A DNA stretch of 64,000 bases. Source: an uncultured Thomasclavelia sp. GTDB lineage: Bacteria; Bacillota_I; Bacilli_A; Erysipelotrichales; Coprobacillaceae. The notes below the pieces were generated by a model that worked only from the letters and a program-made list of their open reading frames with translations, ran no database searches and was not told the DNA's origin. This document shows positions 63,769-64,000 of this stretch, piece after piece. The DNA is taken from positions 1 through 64,000 of the forward strand of contig NZ_CALUXO010000018.1 in the NCBI RefSeq assembly GCF_944324745.1, given 5' to 3'. Each line of letters begins with the position of its first letter. The first letter of the stretch is position 1. The position numbers and the translations under genes are program-made.

Positions 63769-64000
63769 ATGGATTGGAAATTAAGCGCTAGAAATAGAAG
63801 CTTAGATAATCAGCTAACTTATAAAGAATTTGATAATAATCAATATCTTATTCTTCATTATGATGATATCAAAGATTATTTAGAGAGTATTCGAACTAGT
63901 ATATATGAAGCCGGTGATGTAAAGTTTGATGGTAATCTTGATTTGTTGGTCCATGATGGAAGGATCGTGGTAACGTTACAGACAATAAGGCAACTAAATG
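63769..64000 (+). CDS. unknown protein, cut by the window end
   Basis: An open frame of 77 codons running off the window, starting at ATG 63769 after GGGGGTGAT. It opens MDWKLSARNR and contains YLILHYDDIKDYL and GDVKFDGNLDLLVHDGRIVV; no family recognised. Soluble and acidic as far as seen. Confidence 0.7.
   Translation, partial: MDWKLSARNRSLDNQLTYKEFDNNQYLILHYDDIKDYLESIRTSIYEAGDVKFDGNLDLLVHDGRIVVTLQTIRQLN

Noticed and set aside
1-64000. CRISPR array, rRNA operon, replication origin, prophage structural genes
   Set aside because: No spaced repeats, rRNA sequence, DnaA-box cluster or capsid/tail genes were seen.

Overview
The window is AT-rich, uses ATG/GTG/TTG starts preceded by strong AGGAGG-type ribosome binding sites, and is full of short hairpin-plus-U-run terminators. 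This is a low-GC Firmicute. The gene set (pyruvate formate-lyase fermentation, no respiratory genes, B12-dependent methionine synthesis, meso-DAP-type MurE, a GerE-like regulator, aryl-sulfate sulfotransferase, fructan/sucrose and peptide use) fits an anaerobic gut Erysipelotrichia of the Thomasclavelia/Erysipelatoclostridium kind. The genus is an inference from gene content, not from a database match.

Layout. 1-1630: an IS110-family element whose structured leader looks like a bridge-RNA locus. 1811-7016: a stand-alone PRD protein, pflB-pflA, and a ROK sugar kinase. 7048-8690: an aryl-sulfate sulfotransferase gene broken by one frameshift. 8811-10874: a padR / DUF1700 / DUF4097 / PspC envelope operon behind a promoter overlapped by a perfect palindrome. 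10900-12198: a GH32 fructosidase. 12419-29714: a peptide-use block with two complete oligopeptide ABC transporters (A-B-C-D-F and B-C-D-F-A), peptidase T, an M24 peptidase and an aminotransferase, with a lipid kinase, RNase HI and a thermonuclease between them. 30143-36708: a glycosyltransferase, an orphan promoter-terminator unit, cysE, a PAP2 phosphatase, an AI-2E-type transporter, a class Ic aminotransferase, and an aldo/keto reductase-merR pair with a MerR-type promoter. 36833-38983: small orphan genes and a decayed tyrosine integrase beside tRNA-Arg(CCG), probably the scar of an integrated element. 39292-40887: a Cys/His-rich secreted protein, an ECF sigma factor and an RsgI-like anti-sigma factor with a His-rich tail. 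41533-46433: a second lipid kinase, a yybP-ykoY (Mn2+) riboswitch controlling a P-type ATPase, and a Fic protein with an altered active site. 46508-63571: mostly core genes (murE, metH with its split activation domain, metF, lspA, rluD-like, dCMP deaminase, rnhC, cvpA, mutS2, uvrC, gerE-like), followed by a VanY-like protein that has lost its zinc ligands.

The best candidates for something new are the Cys/His-rich protein / ECF sigma / His-tailed RsgI module (39292-40887), the IS110 leader RNA, the orphan short transcript before cysE, the nested inverted repeat before fic, and the metal-ligand-free VanY homologue. All functional statements rest on motifs read by eye; no searches were run.
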